Part shown: one piece after another, positions 22,335-33,911 of the stretch
Position numbering within the stretch: position 1 is the first letter of the stretch
Layout of the letters: each line of letters begins with the position of its first letter
From: Stomoxys calcitrans
Taxonomy: Eukaryota > Arthropoda > Insecta > Diptera > Muscidae
DNA: 64,000 nucleotides
Assembly: GCF_963082655.1 (NCBI RefSeq)
Contig: NC_081553.1
Location: 127,873,736 to 127,937,735, forward strand
Direction of reading: 5' to 3'
Program-made: the position numbers and the translations under genes
The notes under the pieces: model-generated
The model's database searches: none
What the model was told of the DNA's origin: nothing
What the model saw: only the letters and a program-made list of their open reading frames with translations

Positions 22335-23205
22335 ATTTATACACCCATAGCAGCTATATTCAAATATGGTCCGATTTCAACCATATAGAATACGGATGCC
22401 GACAAGCCTAACATAAATCACTATGTAAAAATTCAGTAAAATCGGATAATAAATGCGCTTTTTATGGGGCCAATACCTTCAATAGAGAGATCCGTCTAAA
22501 TGGCAGCTATATCCAAATCTTCACTAATCTGCGCCATCTTCAAGATGGATATTAAGGGGCTTAACACAACTCACTGTTCTAAATTTCAGCGAAATCGGAC
22601 AAAAAATTCATCTTTCATCGAGAGATCGGCCTATATGGCAGCTATATGCAAATCTGAACCAATCTGAGCCAAAAGGCTAGAGGGCTGTCGAAAGGCCTAA
22701 CACAACCCACTGTCTCAAATTTCAGTGGAATCGGGCAATAAATGCGCCTTTTATGGGCCCAAGATATTAAATCGAGAAATAGGTCTATATCTAAATCTGG
22801 ACTGATCTGGGCCAAACTAAAGAAGGATGTCTGGTGGCCTAATACAACTCACTGTCTCAAATTTCAGCAAAATCGGATAATAAATGTGTAAGACCTTAAA
22901 TTGACAGATCGGTCTATATGGGGGCTATATCAAGATATGGTCCGATATAGCCCATTTTCTTAACCTGCCTTAACCTTAACCTGCCTATGAACAAAAAAAG
23001 AATCTGTGTCTAATCTCAATTCAATGTCTCAATTTTTAAAGGCTGTAACGTGATTCTAACAGACCGTCGGACAGACGAACAGACGGACGGACATGGCTAG
23101 ATCGTCTTAGATTTTTACGACGATTAAGAATATATATACTTTATGGGCTCGGAAATGAATATTTCGATGTGTTGCAAACGGAATGATAAAATGAATACCC
23201 CCATC
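22335..23205 (-). mobile_element. DINE/Helentron-like element, subfamily D2, copy i (lacks 3' palindrome end)
   Basis: Units show ATGGCAGCTATATCCAAATC, CACAACTCACTGT and ATCGGATAATAAATG. The right end has CAGACGGACGGACATGGCTA, AAGAATATATATACTTTATG and ATACCCCCATCC. The left palindromic terminus is missing, so this copy is truncated. Confidence 0.75.
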
Positions 23206-23211
23206 CATAAG

Positions 23212-24424
23212 AATGAAACCAACGCATAAGACAAGAAGAAAAAAGTCATCACCGGGAGCAGAACAGAAGAATGACTTAAAACATGCACCTAACTCCCTCA
23301 GTCCTATGGCAATCTTTGTTGCCACACACCCAACATATAATAGGTGCAAAGCACTTCTCCTTTCCCCAGAGATTAGCCCTGCCGCGGTACCTTGTACCTT
23401 CTCTATCATCCTGTGTAGGGCACCGTTGTGCAGTGCTTTGTGCCACACCAGACCATCATTGGTGAGAAATGGTCGAACGACCCCCGTAAAAATCCAGTGC
23501 AAAATCCTCTCTCCCACTCGAAAGACCTCAGAATCCCATTGACCAATAAAAGCCACAATAGAGTTGATAAGTCCGCCACCCACTTGTGGTGTTCCCACGA
23601 TCACAATCTTCCATCGAGCTCTCTGCTAATGATGTGTTGATAATCCGGCTTTTCAGTATCGTATCAACCCAATTTACCAAAATAGGGGGTTCTTCATATC
23701 CAAGTATGGACTGCAGCTTCACGATATTAAAACCCCCTTCTATGTCCAAGAAGGCCGCCGAAGTGAAGTCCCCCACACTCACATTCTCCTCGATGTAGCC
23801 AACCACATCATAAAGACACTGTCAACCGACCCGGCACGGGATTGCTGTGAGCACCACACAGGCTGGAACATTAAGATCCGATCTGTGTCGTGTTCATTGC
23901 TGTATCGAGAAGCTTAGCTGCGAGCTACTGCACGCGTCCGCAGGTTGCGGATAGTGGAATACTCCATACGGAGTAGCTGCAACGGTAGTCGCGGACAGTC
24001 AGCGGTATCGAGCGGAGAGTCACAATGAGAGACCGGCTCTTGAACAAATACTGAGTACCTATGATGCTGGATATGACAAGGCGGGTTATTGGCGCCATTA
24101 AATAACCAATGGCCACTCTGTTCCGGTAGCGATCTATCCTTTGGACCGGAACGAGCTTGCTCACCTATAGGAGCTTGACGAGGATCGCTATCTGCACATG
24201 AAAATATGGCTACAACAATGGGTAGAAACAGACTATTGGCCTGTTGTCCTTGGGTTAATAATGGTTCGGTTATTCCCGTTTTCGAGATAAAAACCGCCCT
24301 TACCTCCTGCCACCAAGTCGATATATGGTCCAGCAAAACGCAGCACCTAAAAATCATATGAAGGAGCCGTATGATAATCCGTCCTGTCTTTTGCAACATA
24401 ACAGCCGGCACGCCATCGGTTATC
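23212..24424 (-). mobile_element. Scrambled LINE remains with RT segments
   Basis: Three RT pieces are readable on the minus strand. N-terminal: GVPAVMLQKTGRIIIRLLHM and VRAVFISKTG (24240-24425). Palm: DFTSAAFLDIEGGFN (23700-23770). Thumb: WHKALHNGALHRMIEKVQGT (23330-23460). Between 23880 and 24235 lies DNA resembling the 5' part of an RTE element, sharing ACTCAGTATTT and AAGAGCC words with 45600-45650. All frames are broken. Confidence 0.65.
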
Positions 24425-24592
24425 ATTTCTTTGAGAACTTGTCTGATTTAGCTGATGGGAACATTCGCAAGTCGTTAGGCTTATTAAAGCGATTTGGATG
24501 GTTCAACGGTAGAAACTAGAAAGCATCTTCTGTGGTGCTTGCGTGGATGAGCCTGATGGAAGACTGCCATTTAAACCTAACCTAACTTAGAA
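24425..24592 (+). mobile_element. LINE 3' end with CCTAAC tail
   Basis: The plus strand codes for NLSDLADGNIRKSLGLLKRF followed by GWFNGRN and a stop at about 24520, then a short 3' UTR ending AACCTAACCTAACTTA. The same 3' UTR occurs in reverse at 56740-56945 and in part at 48826-48880. The tail resembles a telomere-like repeat, but this is a LINE end, not a telomere. Confidence 0.6.
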
Positions 24593-25155
24593 TGCATTCG
24601 TTCGAGGCGGCCACGGAGGGGTGCAGATTAATCTGCCTCATTATGTCCCGATCCCTTCAGTTGGGATCGAGACCTAATGCCGTTGCCACTTTACGAACAG
24701 GCAGTTCAGACGTCGCTTCGCTGCAGGCTGAGTCTCTTCGGTCTGATCCTTTTTTGCAGAGGTCTGTTACTGTATATTTCCCGCTAGGGAAGCAACCTGT
24801 GTCAAATTAGAAGGTCACCCGAACAGGGGCCGTGGCTTCCTACAGGCCGAGGTAGTGATGTCCTTCGCCTTGGCACGGACAGATTTCAGATCACCTCCAG
24901 GAGATGTATCAGCCGTCGTGCGAGGAATGTTGCAAAGGAGCTTCGAATTCTTCTCTACGTCAGGACATCACCTCTCGTGTCGAAGACTCGCTCTCCAGTT
25001 AAGTCTTATTAACAAACCCTCTCTTTGTGTGAGCTCGGATTCGCTTTTTAAGACAAATCTTAGTAGATAAGAGCAAGCTCTATTATAGGCCTTCTTCGCC
25101 TTCATGGACTTTGATTTGTTCTTACATCGCGGGTTCCATCTACTTGACATCTCAA
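24593..25155 (-). mobile_element. Possible LINE ORF1 (gag-like) remnant
   Basis: The minus strand has a basic stretch (KNKSKSMKAKKAYNRACSYL) followed by SELTQREGLLIRL, the character of ORF1 linkers in fly LINEs, and the GC content is higher than in the surroundings. Placement beside RT debris supports the idea. There is no zinc-knuckle motif, so the call is tentative. Confidence 0.35.
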
Positions 25156-25326
25156 GAGCCAGTGCATTTTACCTGGTGAGAACATAATCATATAACATAT
25201 AATAGCTCGTTAGCCCTCTGGGGTGTTGCCGATCGCTTAAGAGTTTTTTAAACGTGGCATTTTTATGGGCTCAAATAATCAGGAAAATATGTTCCATATT
25301 GGTCCATAACGTTTCATAACTTGATA

Positions 25327-26494
25327 TATTTTATATATAAAATTCAATTTGTGCAATTTGTCGGTTTGTTTGTTTGTTCCGTATAGACTCAAAAACGGCT
25401 GAACCGATTACCTTGAAATTTTCACAGATCGTGTAGGTTTATCTGAAAGGACACATATATATAATTTTTTGATATAGATTTTTTTTTATTGATATCCAAA
25501 AATAAAAGTGGACCGATCGGGACAATATGAGATTCAAATGAAAGATATTCAGGAGTAGAGTACGAATTTCATATTAAAAATTGGGTCCGAGTAATTGGGG
25601 AGCCGCCCTAAAACCCCAAAAATAGGTTTATTTGACAAGCATCACAATTTGGGACTCAAATGAAAAGTATTCGGGAGTAGATTACGAATATGGTCAGAAA
25701 TTAAGAATAATTTCCGTTACCCCAAACACACCACTCAAAATCAAAAGTCGACCTATTAAGACAATATGGGTATCAAATGAAAAGTATGCGAGAGTGGATA
25801 ACCAATCTGGCCACAAAAACGCCCAAAATGGGCACATTAGCCAATCACGGATATATGGAACTCAGTTTGTTTGTTACGTATAGACTGAAAAACGGCAGAA
25901 CCGATTTTCTCGAAATTTTCGCTTATTGTGTAGGTTGGTCTGGAAGGAAACATAGGCTACATATATAATTTTTCGGTATCGGAAAGGGGACGGACCCTCC
26001 CCCTTATGCCTAAAACACAACCCAAAATAAAAGTGGACCGATCGGGATAATATAGGTATCAAATGAAAGGTATTGAAGAGTAGAATACGAATATGGTATT
26101 AAGATTCTAAGCACCCTTCAGGCCGCCCAACCCCAAAACTCCCCCAAACAGTCATATTGGACGTTCATTTCAATATGGGGCTCAAATGAAATGTATTCGG
26201 GAGTAGATTGCGATTCTGGCATACAAAATCAGATCGAAGTACAAGGGGTCACGCCAACCCTCAAAACGCCATTAGACCCACTATGACTATATGATATTTG
26301 GCTGAACCGATATTCTTAAAATTATAGATCATATAGATTGTGTACGTTTGTCTGGAAGGAAACATAGGCTATATAGTTTTAGGATATCGGGCAGAGGCGA
26401 TATCCGCATTTAGGGCGAAATGACCCCACCCCAAAAAGATATTAGAGAGTTAAAGAGCGCACAGCGGAGCGGACCCGGTTCGGCTAGTCTCCTA
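25327..26494 (+). mobile_element. HEL-T (Helitron-like) copy, near full length
   Basis: The 5' block has GTTTGTTTGTTCCGTATAGA, AAAACGGCTGAACCGATT and TTTTCACAGATCGTGTAGG. A second copy of that block occurs at 25870-25990, implying an internal duplication or nested copy. Units carry CAAATGAAAGATATTC and GAGTAGA.TACGAAT. The 3' end is AGCGGAGCGGACCC and then GGCTAG followed by T, compatible with the CTRR terminus of Helitrons. No Rep/helicase gene is present. Confidence 0.65.
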
Positions 26495-26497
26495 TGT

Positions 26498-28080
26498 ATT
26501 AGAAAAATACATTCAAAGAACGTGTCAGATGCGATCCATTGACGCGATTTTGTTTGTTCTAATCTAAATTGCATTTCATCCTATGTACTATATTTGGTTT
26601 CTCTCAATTTTTTACTCTTTGATTTTGTCCTATTAATCTGTTTTGAAGATTTTTATCGCTAGCTGCAACCTTTTTGAAAATCCTATATGTACGTCGTTTT
26701 TTTGAAGATTTTAAGAAGCCAATCTATTTCGTTATTTTTCTTTCTTACTTTGACGAATCCAATAAAGTTCTTTATAGCATTCTTGGAAAAGTCTTTTATA
26801 TTGAGTATATGTTTTGAAATTTCTTTTCGTTAAAATTTCTATCTCTTTTTTATGGTATATAATGTTGTTTGTTTTTAAAACTCGGTCTACAAGATTAACT
26901 CACTAAATGAATGGACAAAAATTGCGCCATTAAGAAAAAACATATTTAAAAATAAGTTTAAAATTTTATATTTCACCAACTGCTTTATCCTTCTGTCGAT
27001 TTCCTTGAGACGACCTTATGACATTTCCGAAAATCTAAAGAAAAAAATTCGTAAAGTATCAATGACTACTGCAACTGTCATTGCAACACCCCTAACCATG
27101 ACCATTCACAGAAATGTAAGATCCTTTGAATTGGATGGATAGACACTTACGGTGGGTGACAGCTGGTCTACGATGGTTCAGGCGAAGAGGCTCTCTTTGC
27201 CATCATTGGTTACCACTTTATTAGGAAATACAAATTTGATCGATATTAAGAAACGTTTTTCAATAAAACTGTCGCACTTGCTGTGTGGCACTTTGTGGCG
27301 TTTGAGTGATTGTCACTCACTTGAAGGAAGGAAAAGACAACAACGCCAACTAAGAATAAAACCGGTGGCCTGCCAAAGTTAAGCGAAACTCGTCGATACA
27401 TTGAAATATGTACTGTTAATAATATTAGCCACTGAAGACGTCTCCATGAAAGTATCGAGTTTCATACTACAACGCGTTTCATAAATGTGGCGTTCATGTC
27501 TGTTGTGTTTCGTTCAGTAATACTTTTTTGCTGCCTTAAAGTTAATTTAAAAGTGTAATTTCGACGTTGTCCTTTTTTCATACTGTAACCGATTCCTGCT
27601 GGCGGCGACAAACCCTTAAATAAAACGCGCCAAATATCAGCATGTCTTTTAATTTTTTTTTTCGTTTCTGTTTTGGTTCTCGAATGATATCGGATATCTT
27701 GGGACAAAAGGGTGACTTCGACAGGAGCTCAATACTCGTATATGTAAATAATGAGATTTTTTTCTAATACAGTTGTAGATTGTAAAATGAAATTGAACTA
27801 CTACAGGAATAATGGTTTAATTACTTTTTTAAAATTAAGAACCAAGTTTATGAGCATGTGAATATGTAAGTTACATGACTTGTTTTTCTAAAGAAATTTA
27901 TTAAGAATTTCCCAATGCACAGAAACAATTAAAATACATTTAACAAATTTTTTGTAAAAACATATCAAAATATGGGCTATTTTCTAAAGTTTCAAGGAAT
28001 TTAAAAATGTTCTTATATAGCAATATTCGTAACTTATTTTACGTGGCGCCAGGTTTGTGCATTTCTTCTCCCCAATTTCT
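26498..28080. other. Unassigned stretch of about 1.6 kb
   Basis: AT-rich, with none of the repeat words seen elsewhere. Open frames at 27152-27382 (plus) and 27462-27707 (minus) are short and unrecognised. It could be host intergenic sequence or an old element beyond recognition. Confidence 0.35.
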
Positions 28081-28269
28081 ACACTCAGTCAAAAATGTTA
28101 TTCCAAACAGCAAAAATGTTTGCTAAAACAGCAGTTTTTGTCTGCTTAAAATGGGATAGCAAACATTACTGCTGTATCAGCAAACATAGGGCTGCTGTAT
28201 TAGCAAACATTTCTTACTGCTATTTCAACTAACAAAGTCTGCGGTTTTGAGTACACAAGTCTGCTGAAA

Positions 28270-28317
28270 AATATTGAGTGCACTATCTGTCAAAATATTG
28301 AGTGCACTATCTGTCAA
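28270..28317. repeat. Perfect 24-bp tandem duplication
   Basis: AATATTGAGTGCACTATCTG followed by TCAA occurs twice with no gap (28270-28293 and 28294-28317). This is a recent slippage-like duplication inside the foldback element. Confidence 0.85.
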
Positions 28318-28689
28318 AATCAGTGATTAGTGCAATTCTGATTTTTAGTATGTTACTAGTTCGCGCCATTCTTCGTTGTTTGTGTGTATTATAGTTCCTA
28401 ACTACAATGCACACACATAACCAAAACTCTTTGATAGACTCTTTGCACTTTGCGAGAAAAAAATTGTACACAGCTGTTTGCTGTATACTACATGGGTTAA
28501 TATGTCTTGGGTCTATTCCAACAAGCAGACAACGTTGGAGTTCAGAACCAACATTGAACGAGAAATAGCGATCGTGTCCTGCAATCTGCCAGATTTTAGA
28601 GATGTGACCGACAGATCCTCAGGCAAGTGTTCAGCAATAACTGTCGTCTCCTGATTTTCCAACCCCTACTATTCTATTGACTTTCAGTT

Positions 28690-28925
28690 TCAACTTGTTG
28701 AATCCCTAGGATACAACTCCGTCAGATTAGTTGAGATCTGCGAGTCTGTCGATCATCCTTGTTCGGTTCCTAGAAGCTTCAATTTTTGCTAGTTTGACTG
28801 AAGTTTGGTATGTAGAATAAAATTATGCGCTACAACTTAATTTAGTTTGTATAAATTTTTAACAGAATCCATGGTGGTGGGTTCCCAAGATTCGGCCCGG
28901 CCGAACTTAGCACGCTTTTACTTGT
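28690..28925 (+). mobile_element. DINE-like 3' end fragment, subfamily D6
   Basis: Contains TCGATCATCCTTGTT, TAGAATAAAATTATGC and CCATGGTGGTGGGTTCCCAA, then the terminal palindrome TTCGGCCCGGCCGAACTTAG and CACGCTTTTACTTGTT. A sister fragment lies at 61950-62142, with the same non-tandem body. Confidence 0.65.
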
Positions 28926-29095
28926 TTCTTTTAACATCGCCTTCATGTCATGTTCAGCAAACAACAAACTTTTCAGCAGTAAGCCTGCTACTCTGAAATT
29001 GCAGTACTACTGCTGCTACAATAGCAGCAAAATTAACTGCTAATATTCAGCAGGCAGTGTTTGCTATTTTCGGCCAACTTTTTTTCAGCGAAATC

Positions 29096-29566
29096 AGGAA
29101 ATAAATAAAGCTTTTATGGGTTTCAGACCCTTATCGGCAGATCGGTAAATATGGCAGCTATATCTAAATATAGTTCGATCTGAACCATATTTAGGTCAGA
29201 TGTCGGGAAGCCTTAAGCTACTCACTATTTCCATCGAAATCAGATAAAAAATAAAGCATTTATGGGCACATGGATCCTTTATCGGCAGATCGGTCTATAT
29301 AGCAGCTATATCCAAATATGGTCCGATTTGACCCGTTCAAGAACTTAACCAAGATTTATCTGTGCCAAATTTCAACTCAATATCTCAATTTTTTAGGGCT
29401 GTAGAGTGATTACAATAGACGGACTGACAGACAGACTGACATACGGACAACGTTAAATCGTCTTAGAATTTTACGACGATCCGAAATATATATACTTTGT
29501 AGGGTCGGTAATTGATATTTCGATGTGTTGCAAACGGAATGACTATCTGCAGTGGTGAGTATAAAA
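29096..29566 (-). mobile_element. DINE D2-type fragment, copy j
   Basis: Shows GATCGGTAAATATGGCAGC, GATCGGTCTATATAGCAGC, CTGACAGACAGACTGACATA and ATATATATACTTTGTAGGGT. It ends with a degraded GTGGTGAGTATA. The left terminal palindrome is absent. Confidence 0.65.
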
Positions 29567-29694
29567 GCATAAAAATTTAAAAGAACTTTTTATTTAATTT
29601 TTTGAAGTCTTTTCAATCGAAAAATTAATAAAAGGTTTTTTTAAGACAAAATTGTTCAAAGAAAAAAATTCATTAAAACTATTATATAAAAATT

Positions 29695-29904
29695 TAAGTA
29701 GAGTTGTAGAGTTTGGTACCAGGTGATATCGGCGAGGAGGACGGACATTCCACCTAACCCCAATTTTCAAAAACGCCAGAACTCGGAGATCGGTGCATAG
29801 ATTTAAGCAATATTGTGTATACCCCATAGGGTAAACCAAAACCTCAAAATTGGTATAAATTACCCCAAAACAAACACAGACGGGCGTGTTTACCGGATTG
29901 GAAC
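29695..29904 (+). mobile_element. HEL-T copy, left part (interrupted by the copia-type element)
   Basis: GTTGTAGAGTTTGGTACCAG and CAGAACTCGGAGATCGGTGC match the 5' region of HEL-T at 56090-56215 in reverse. It ends at GGAAC, the duplicated target of the LTR element. The text resumes at 34079. Confidence 0.6.
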
Positions 29905-30071
29905 TCTTGTAATTTAATATATTTTGATAACGACGTATTTTATTGGAAGTACAATTGAGAATAAATAGAAAATTTTCATTTGAATTAAAAGTAGTATACA
30001 ATACAATGTTCAAGGCATTCTATAAATTAATTAACATTGATTAGAGTGTTATATTCCAAAGTGTTTCAATA
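29905..30071 (-). repeat. 3' LTR of the copia-type element
   Basis: 167 bp, one substitution from the 5' LTR. The left flank GGAAC completes the target-site duplication. An AATAAA-type signal can be read in element orientation within the LTR (in CCAATAAAATACG), which may serve polyadenylation. Confidence 0.9.
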
Positions 30072-30084
30072 CCCTCTCTCACTC
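30072..30084 (-). promoter_or_regulatory. Polypurine tract
   Basis: GAGTGAGAGAGGG in element orientation, with one pyrimidine, immediately before the 3' LTR. This is the expected plus-strand primer position. Confidence 0.8.
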
Positions 30085-33000
30085 TATTAAATTTAATTTA
30101 CTTCTGAATATTTGAAAATTTACATTTCCTAATGCTTTGGTACAAATATCAGCAATTTGATCACAAGTTTTAACATATCTAACTTCAATATTTCCTTGAG
30201 CCAAATGATCTCTAATGAAATGATGTTTGATATCGATATGTTTGGATCTTTTGCATTCCGTGTTTTTTTTGACATGAATATACACCCCTGATTGTCTTCA
30301 TATAAAGGTACAGAGTATACATGGTCAACAATATACATATCTTCAAGAACACCTTTTATCCATATGGCTTCTGAGGTAGCCGCACTTAATGCTATATATT
30401 CAGCTTCTGAAGAGGATGTCGCCACTGTAGCTTGTTTTTTTGCTTGACCACGAAATCGTATTTCCAAAAATCTGAAATGCAAATCCGCTCACTGATTTTC
30501 TGTCGCATACATCGGAAGCCCAGTCCGCGTCTGAGTATCCAATCAATGGTTCACGGCCTTCTTCTCGTTTTATCATCAATTTCAAATGTTTCGTGCCCTT
30601 TAAATATCTTAAAATTCTCTTCAAAATTTTCCGATGAATTTCTGTTGGATTTTCTTGTGAACGAGCCATATAGCCAATATGGAAGCAAATATCAGGACGT
30701 GTACATAACATTACATACATATGACTTCCTAATAGCTGCCTGTACGGTTTGTTTGTTTTTTCTGATTTCGGTATTTGCACCAGTTTTTCAAAGGGTGTTA
30801 CAGCAGGTTTACAATCAATCATTTCAAATTTTTCCAAAATTCTAGTAATATTGGTTTCCTGTGACAGTTTCATAACTCCATCCTTTTGACTATAGTCTAC
30901 TTTAGTACCCAAAAAATATGTGAGGTCCCCACTATCTGACATACTAAAATTTTTGGATAATTCATTTTTCAAGAATTCAATTTCATTCCTGTTGGGACTT
31001 GCAATCAAAAGATCATCGACATATAGGAGTAAATATACTACACTCGAATTGTGATTTTTGACATACAGACAGTAATCATGATTTGATCGAACGAATCCAA
31101 TCTTTAATAGAAACATATTAATTTTTTCATTCCAACAACGAGGACTTTGTTTTAAACCGTATAAAGACTTATTAAGTTGAAAAACTTCATTGTCATTAAG
31201 AGAAATTCCTTCAGGCGCTTCCATGAATATTTGTTCTTTTAAATCTCCATGAAGAAATGCAGTTTTTACATCCATTTGATGGAAATGGTATCCGCATTGA
31301 ACTCCAACTGCTAAAAGTATTCTTATTGTTGTAAGTTCAGCCACAGATGCAAATGTTTCCTTATAATCTATACCATATTTTTGTAAAAACCCTTTTGCTA
31401 CTAACCTCGCTTTATACCTTGAGACACGTTCATTTTCGTCTCTCTTTATTCGGAATACCCACTTTGACTTTAGAGGTTTTACATTTGTAGGCCTTTCGAC
31501 TATAGACCAAACATTGTTGTATTCCATAGATTTAACTTCATCGTCTATTGCCTTCAACCATTCATTCTTGTCTTGCCTCTTTAAAATATCTGCGTATGTA
31601 TCTGGATGTTCGCCGTCTATATTATCACTAATATCTGCATTGTAGGATGTGAAGTAATCTTTAAAAACCTTTGGTATAAGACCCCGGGAACTTCTTCTTA
31701 ACGTAGATTCGTCGTGCTGTGCATTCAATATACTCTGACTATCATTTTCTGATATTGTGTCTTGCACATTGCTACTATTTTGGGTGTCACCGTCTGCATC
31801 TTTCTGGAAACTGCAGTCCACATTTATATTTGTTTCGCCACTTTCATCTTCTTGAGAATCATCCAAGTTTACAGATATAACATTCCTTTCATTATTTTTT
31901 TCGCCACTTTCGTCCTTTTTTGAACTGTCCAAATTTGCAGTTATGACATTCTCTTCATCCCTCTCTTGCTCATTGCTGCATATTGGAACCATATAATACT
32001 GATTTTTGACAACAGTATTTTGAAAAGGAAATAATTCTTCATTAAACTTAACATCACGGGCTGTAATTATTTTTCTAGTTTCAACATTCCAGATTCTATA
32101 ACCATTGTTTGTGTAACCTACCATTATTCCTTCTATGCTTTTTGGATCTAACTTCTTTCTCTTTTGGTCCGGTATCCAAACATTTGCTTTGCAGCCGAAA
32201 ATTCGTACCTTCTTGATATCTGGTTTATTTCCATACCACAGCTCCGCTGGAGTTTTTTCTCCATCAAGGCTTCTAGTTTCACATCGGTTAAGCAAATATA
32301 CAGCAGATAAAGCTGCTTCTCCCCACATTTCCTTTGGGGCATTTGACCCAATCAACATCGTCCGAACTTTTTCAATCAACGTTCTGTTAAACCATTCAGC
32401 TACTCCGTTTTGCTGCGGTGTATACGCTATGGTTTCTTCAAGTTGTATTCCTTTAATTTTATAGTACTGTATTTGATCATTTGAACGATATTCGGTACCC
32501 TGATCGCAACGCAAAATGGATATCTTCGTGGAAAACTTAGCTGCTGCAAAAGCCTCATATTGTTTAAATTTTTCAAACACTTCATGTTTGCTTTTAATCA
32601 AATAAATCACAGCAAAATGTGTAAAATCGTCGACGAACGAAACAATATATCTGTAACCATCGTGTGTTTTCGTAGATATTGCGCCGCATACATCACTATG
32701 AATTCTTTCCAAGACACGAGTGCTGCGGAAGTGGACACCTTTGAAGGGTTCTCTACTCTGCTTACCCTTCAAACATGTGTCACACATACCAAAAGATTTC
32801 ACATTTCCCATACCTGTAACCATTTCATTTCGATGCATTGACTCAAGGCTTTTCTGATTAACATGACCTAATCTACAATGCCAAAGCTTTCCATCATCAA
32901 GAGAACACAATAAAGAACAGTTTATACATTTAATAAATTTAACTTCAAAAATGTTACCTTTTGGCTCAGCCATGACTAAATCTCTACCTTTGTTCAAAAT

Positions 33001-33110
33001 AACAGCTGTATTGTTTTTGAAAACAACCTCTAAGCCCGATTTAGTTATTTTGCTGACTGATAATAAATTTTCCCTCAAGTTTGGTACATAAAGAACAGTA
33101 CATGTTGGCC
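30079..33110 (-). pseudogene. Copia-type pol: integrase, RT, RNase H with frameshifts
   Basis: The main frame 30400-33078 is 892 codons. GAG-pre-integrase HHCC residues are at about H67, H72, C99 and C102. The integrase triad is D129 (HSDVCG), D192 (CDQGTEY) and E228 (GVAEWFNRT); a tryptophan follows this glutamate where Arg is usual. RT spans about 539-750 with QMDVKTAFLHGDL and YVDD at 686-689. RNase H starts at GYSDADW (D850). The frame breaks in a 7-T run at 30435-30441, continues elsewhere as ATVATSSSEAEYIALSA, breaks again at a 4-T run (30249-30252), and finishes with RSKHIDIKHHFIRD to the stop at 30079. Both late shifts lie in homopolymers, so either real decay or base-calling error is possible. 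Confidence 0.92.
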
Positions 33111-33907
33111 GTTGAAGGTATATCCATGTATGTCGCCCATTTCATTTGCAGTCAATAATTCTCCATTTTTGGCGATGCTAATTGTTAAAGGCGCTTTCAT
33201 TTTCGTCAGTTTATAGAACAAGCTTCGATCATTTGCAATATGGTCACTCGATCCTGAATCCAAAATAAAGTTCATCTTGTTCGACTCACTGCCATGTGCA
33301 TTCACCATAAAACATATTAATTCGTCTTCGCTTTGGCCATCTGAAGTAACAACGTTGGTTTTTTGATTGTTATTAATGAAATTTGCTTCCTTCTTAAAAC
33401 GACAGTTAGCTTTCATATGCCCCATTTTTCCGCAATTATGACATTTTCCATTAAATTTGATTCTATTACTCTTTCGAGCCACAAAAACAGCACCTGGTTT
33501 TTCACTATCGTTGTCCCCATTTCGATCATTTCGTTTTTTCTCTTCCGCTAGTAGACGCTGCTTTACTACTGACAATGTTAAGTCGTCTTCTTTCATATTT
33601 TCCAAAGCTGTTATTAAAGGGTCATAGCTTTCAGGAAGACTTACAAAGAGTTGCGACACCAGGTCACATTCATCTAATTTAGCTCCAGCTGACTTCAACT
33701 GCCGCCCAAGACTATCGAACTCCATGAAATGGTCCATCATCTTTGTATCCTCCGTTAACTTTAATTTTGCTAACAGCTTCCTCAGTATTGTTTGATTTGT
33801 GGATGATCTCACCGTAAATACATTCTTACACGAAAACTCCAGTTTTCGTAGTTTGTTCCATTAAATTGAACTATTCCATGAGGAATTTCCTTTCTTTGGT
33901 CGCCCAT
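33075..33907 (-). pseudogene. Copia-type gag and protease region, broken
   Basis: The start ATG at 33907 opens a 32-codon gag N-terminus (MGDQRKEIPHGIVQFNGTNY, then ENWSFRVRM) that hits a stop just after 33812. The main frame then resumes in another phase with STNQTILRKLLAKLKL. Compared with the usual copia Gag layout, a segment of several dozen residues is missing at this junction, so a deletion with frame change is inferred. Further on are the CX2CX4HX4C knuckle (CHNCGKMGHMKANC, about residues 124-137 of the frame starting at 33812) and the protease motif DSGSSDH (about 185-191). The frame ends at 33075, after a phase change near 33105 that separates it from pol. Confidence 0.9.
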
Positions 33908-33911
33908 AACC
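33902..33911 (-). promoter_or_regulatory. Primer-binding site, half-tRNA type
   Basis: GGTTATGGGC follows the 5' LTR with no gap. Drosophila copia is known to be primed by an internal fragment of initiator tRNA-Met, and its binding site starts with the same ten bases (from memory). The gag ATG (33905-33907) lies inside this site. Confidence 0.7.

Larger units (their letters stand above)
28081..29095. mobile_element. CAGCAAA-rich foldback/MITE-like element, interrupted
   Basis: Both ends are composed of CAGCAAA, TTTGCTA and GCTGCTA words in opposite orientations (28100-28240 and 28935-29070). The right end in reverse begins CGCTGAAAAAAAGTTGGCC, while the left end begins CACTCAGTCAAAAATG, a loosely matching terminal repeat. 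Between the arms lie unassigned DNA and a D6 DINE fragment. No transposase is visible. Confidence 0.45.

Noticed and set aside
24570..24592. Telomere-like CCTAACCTAAC tract
   Set aside because: It is only two units at the 3' end of a LINE coding tail, with equivalents at other LINE ends.
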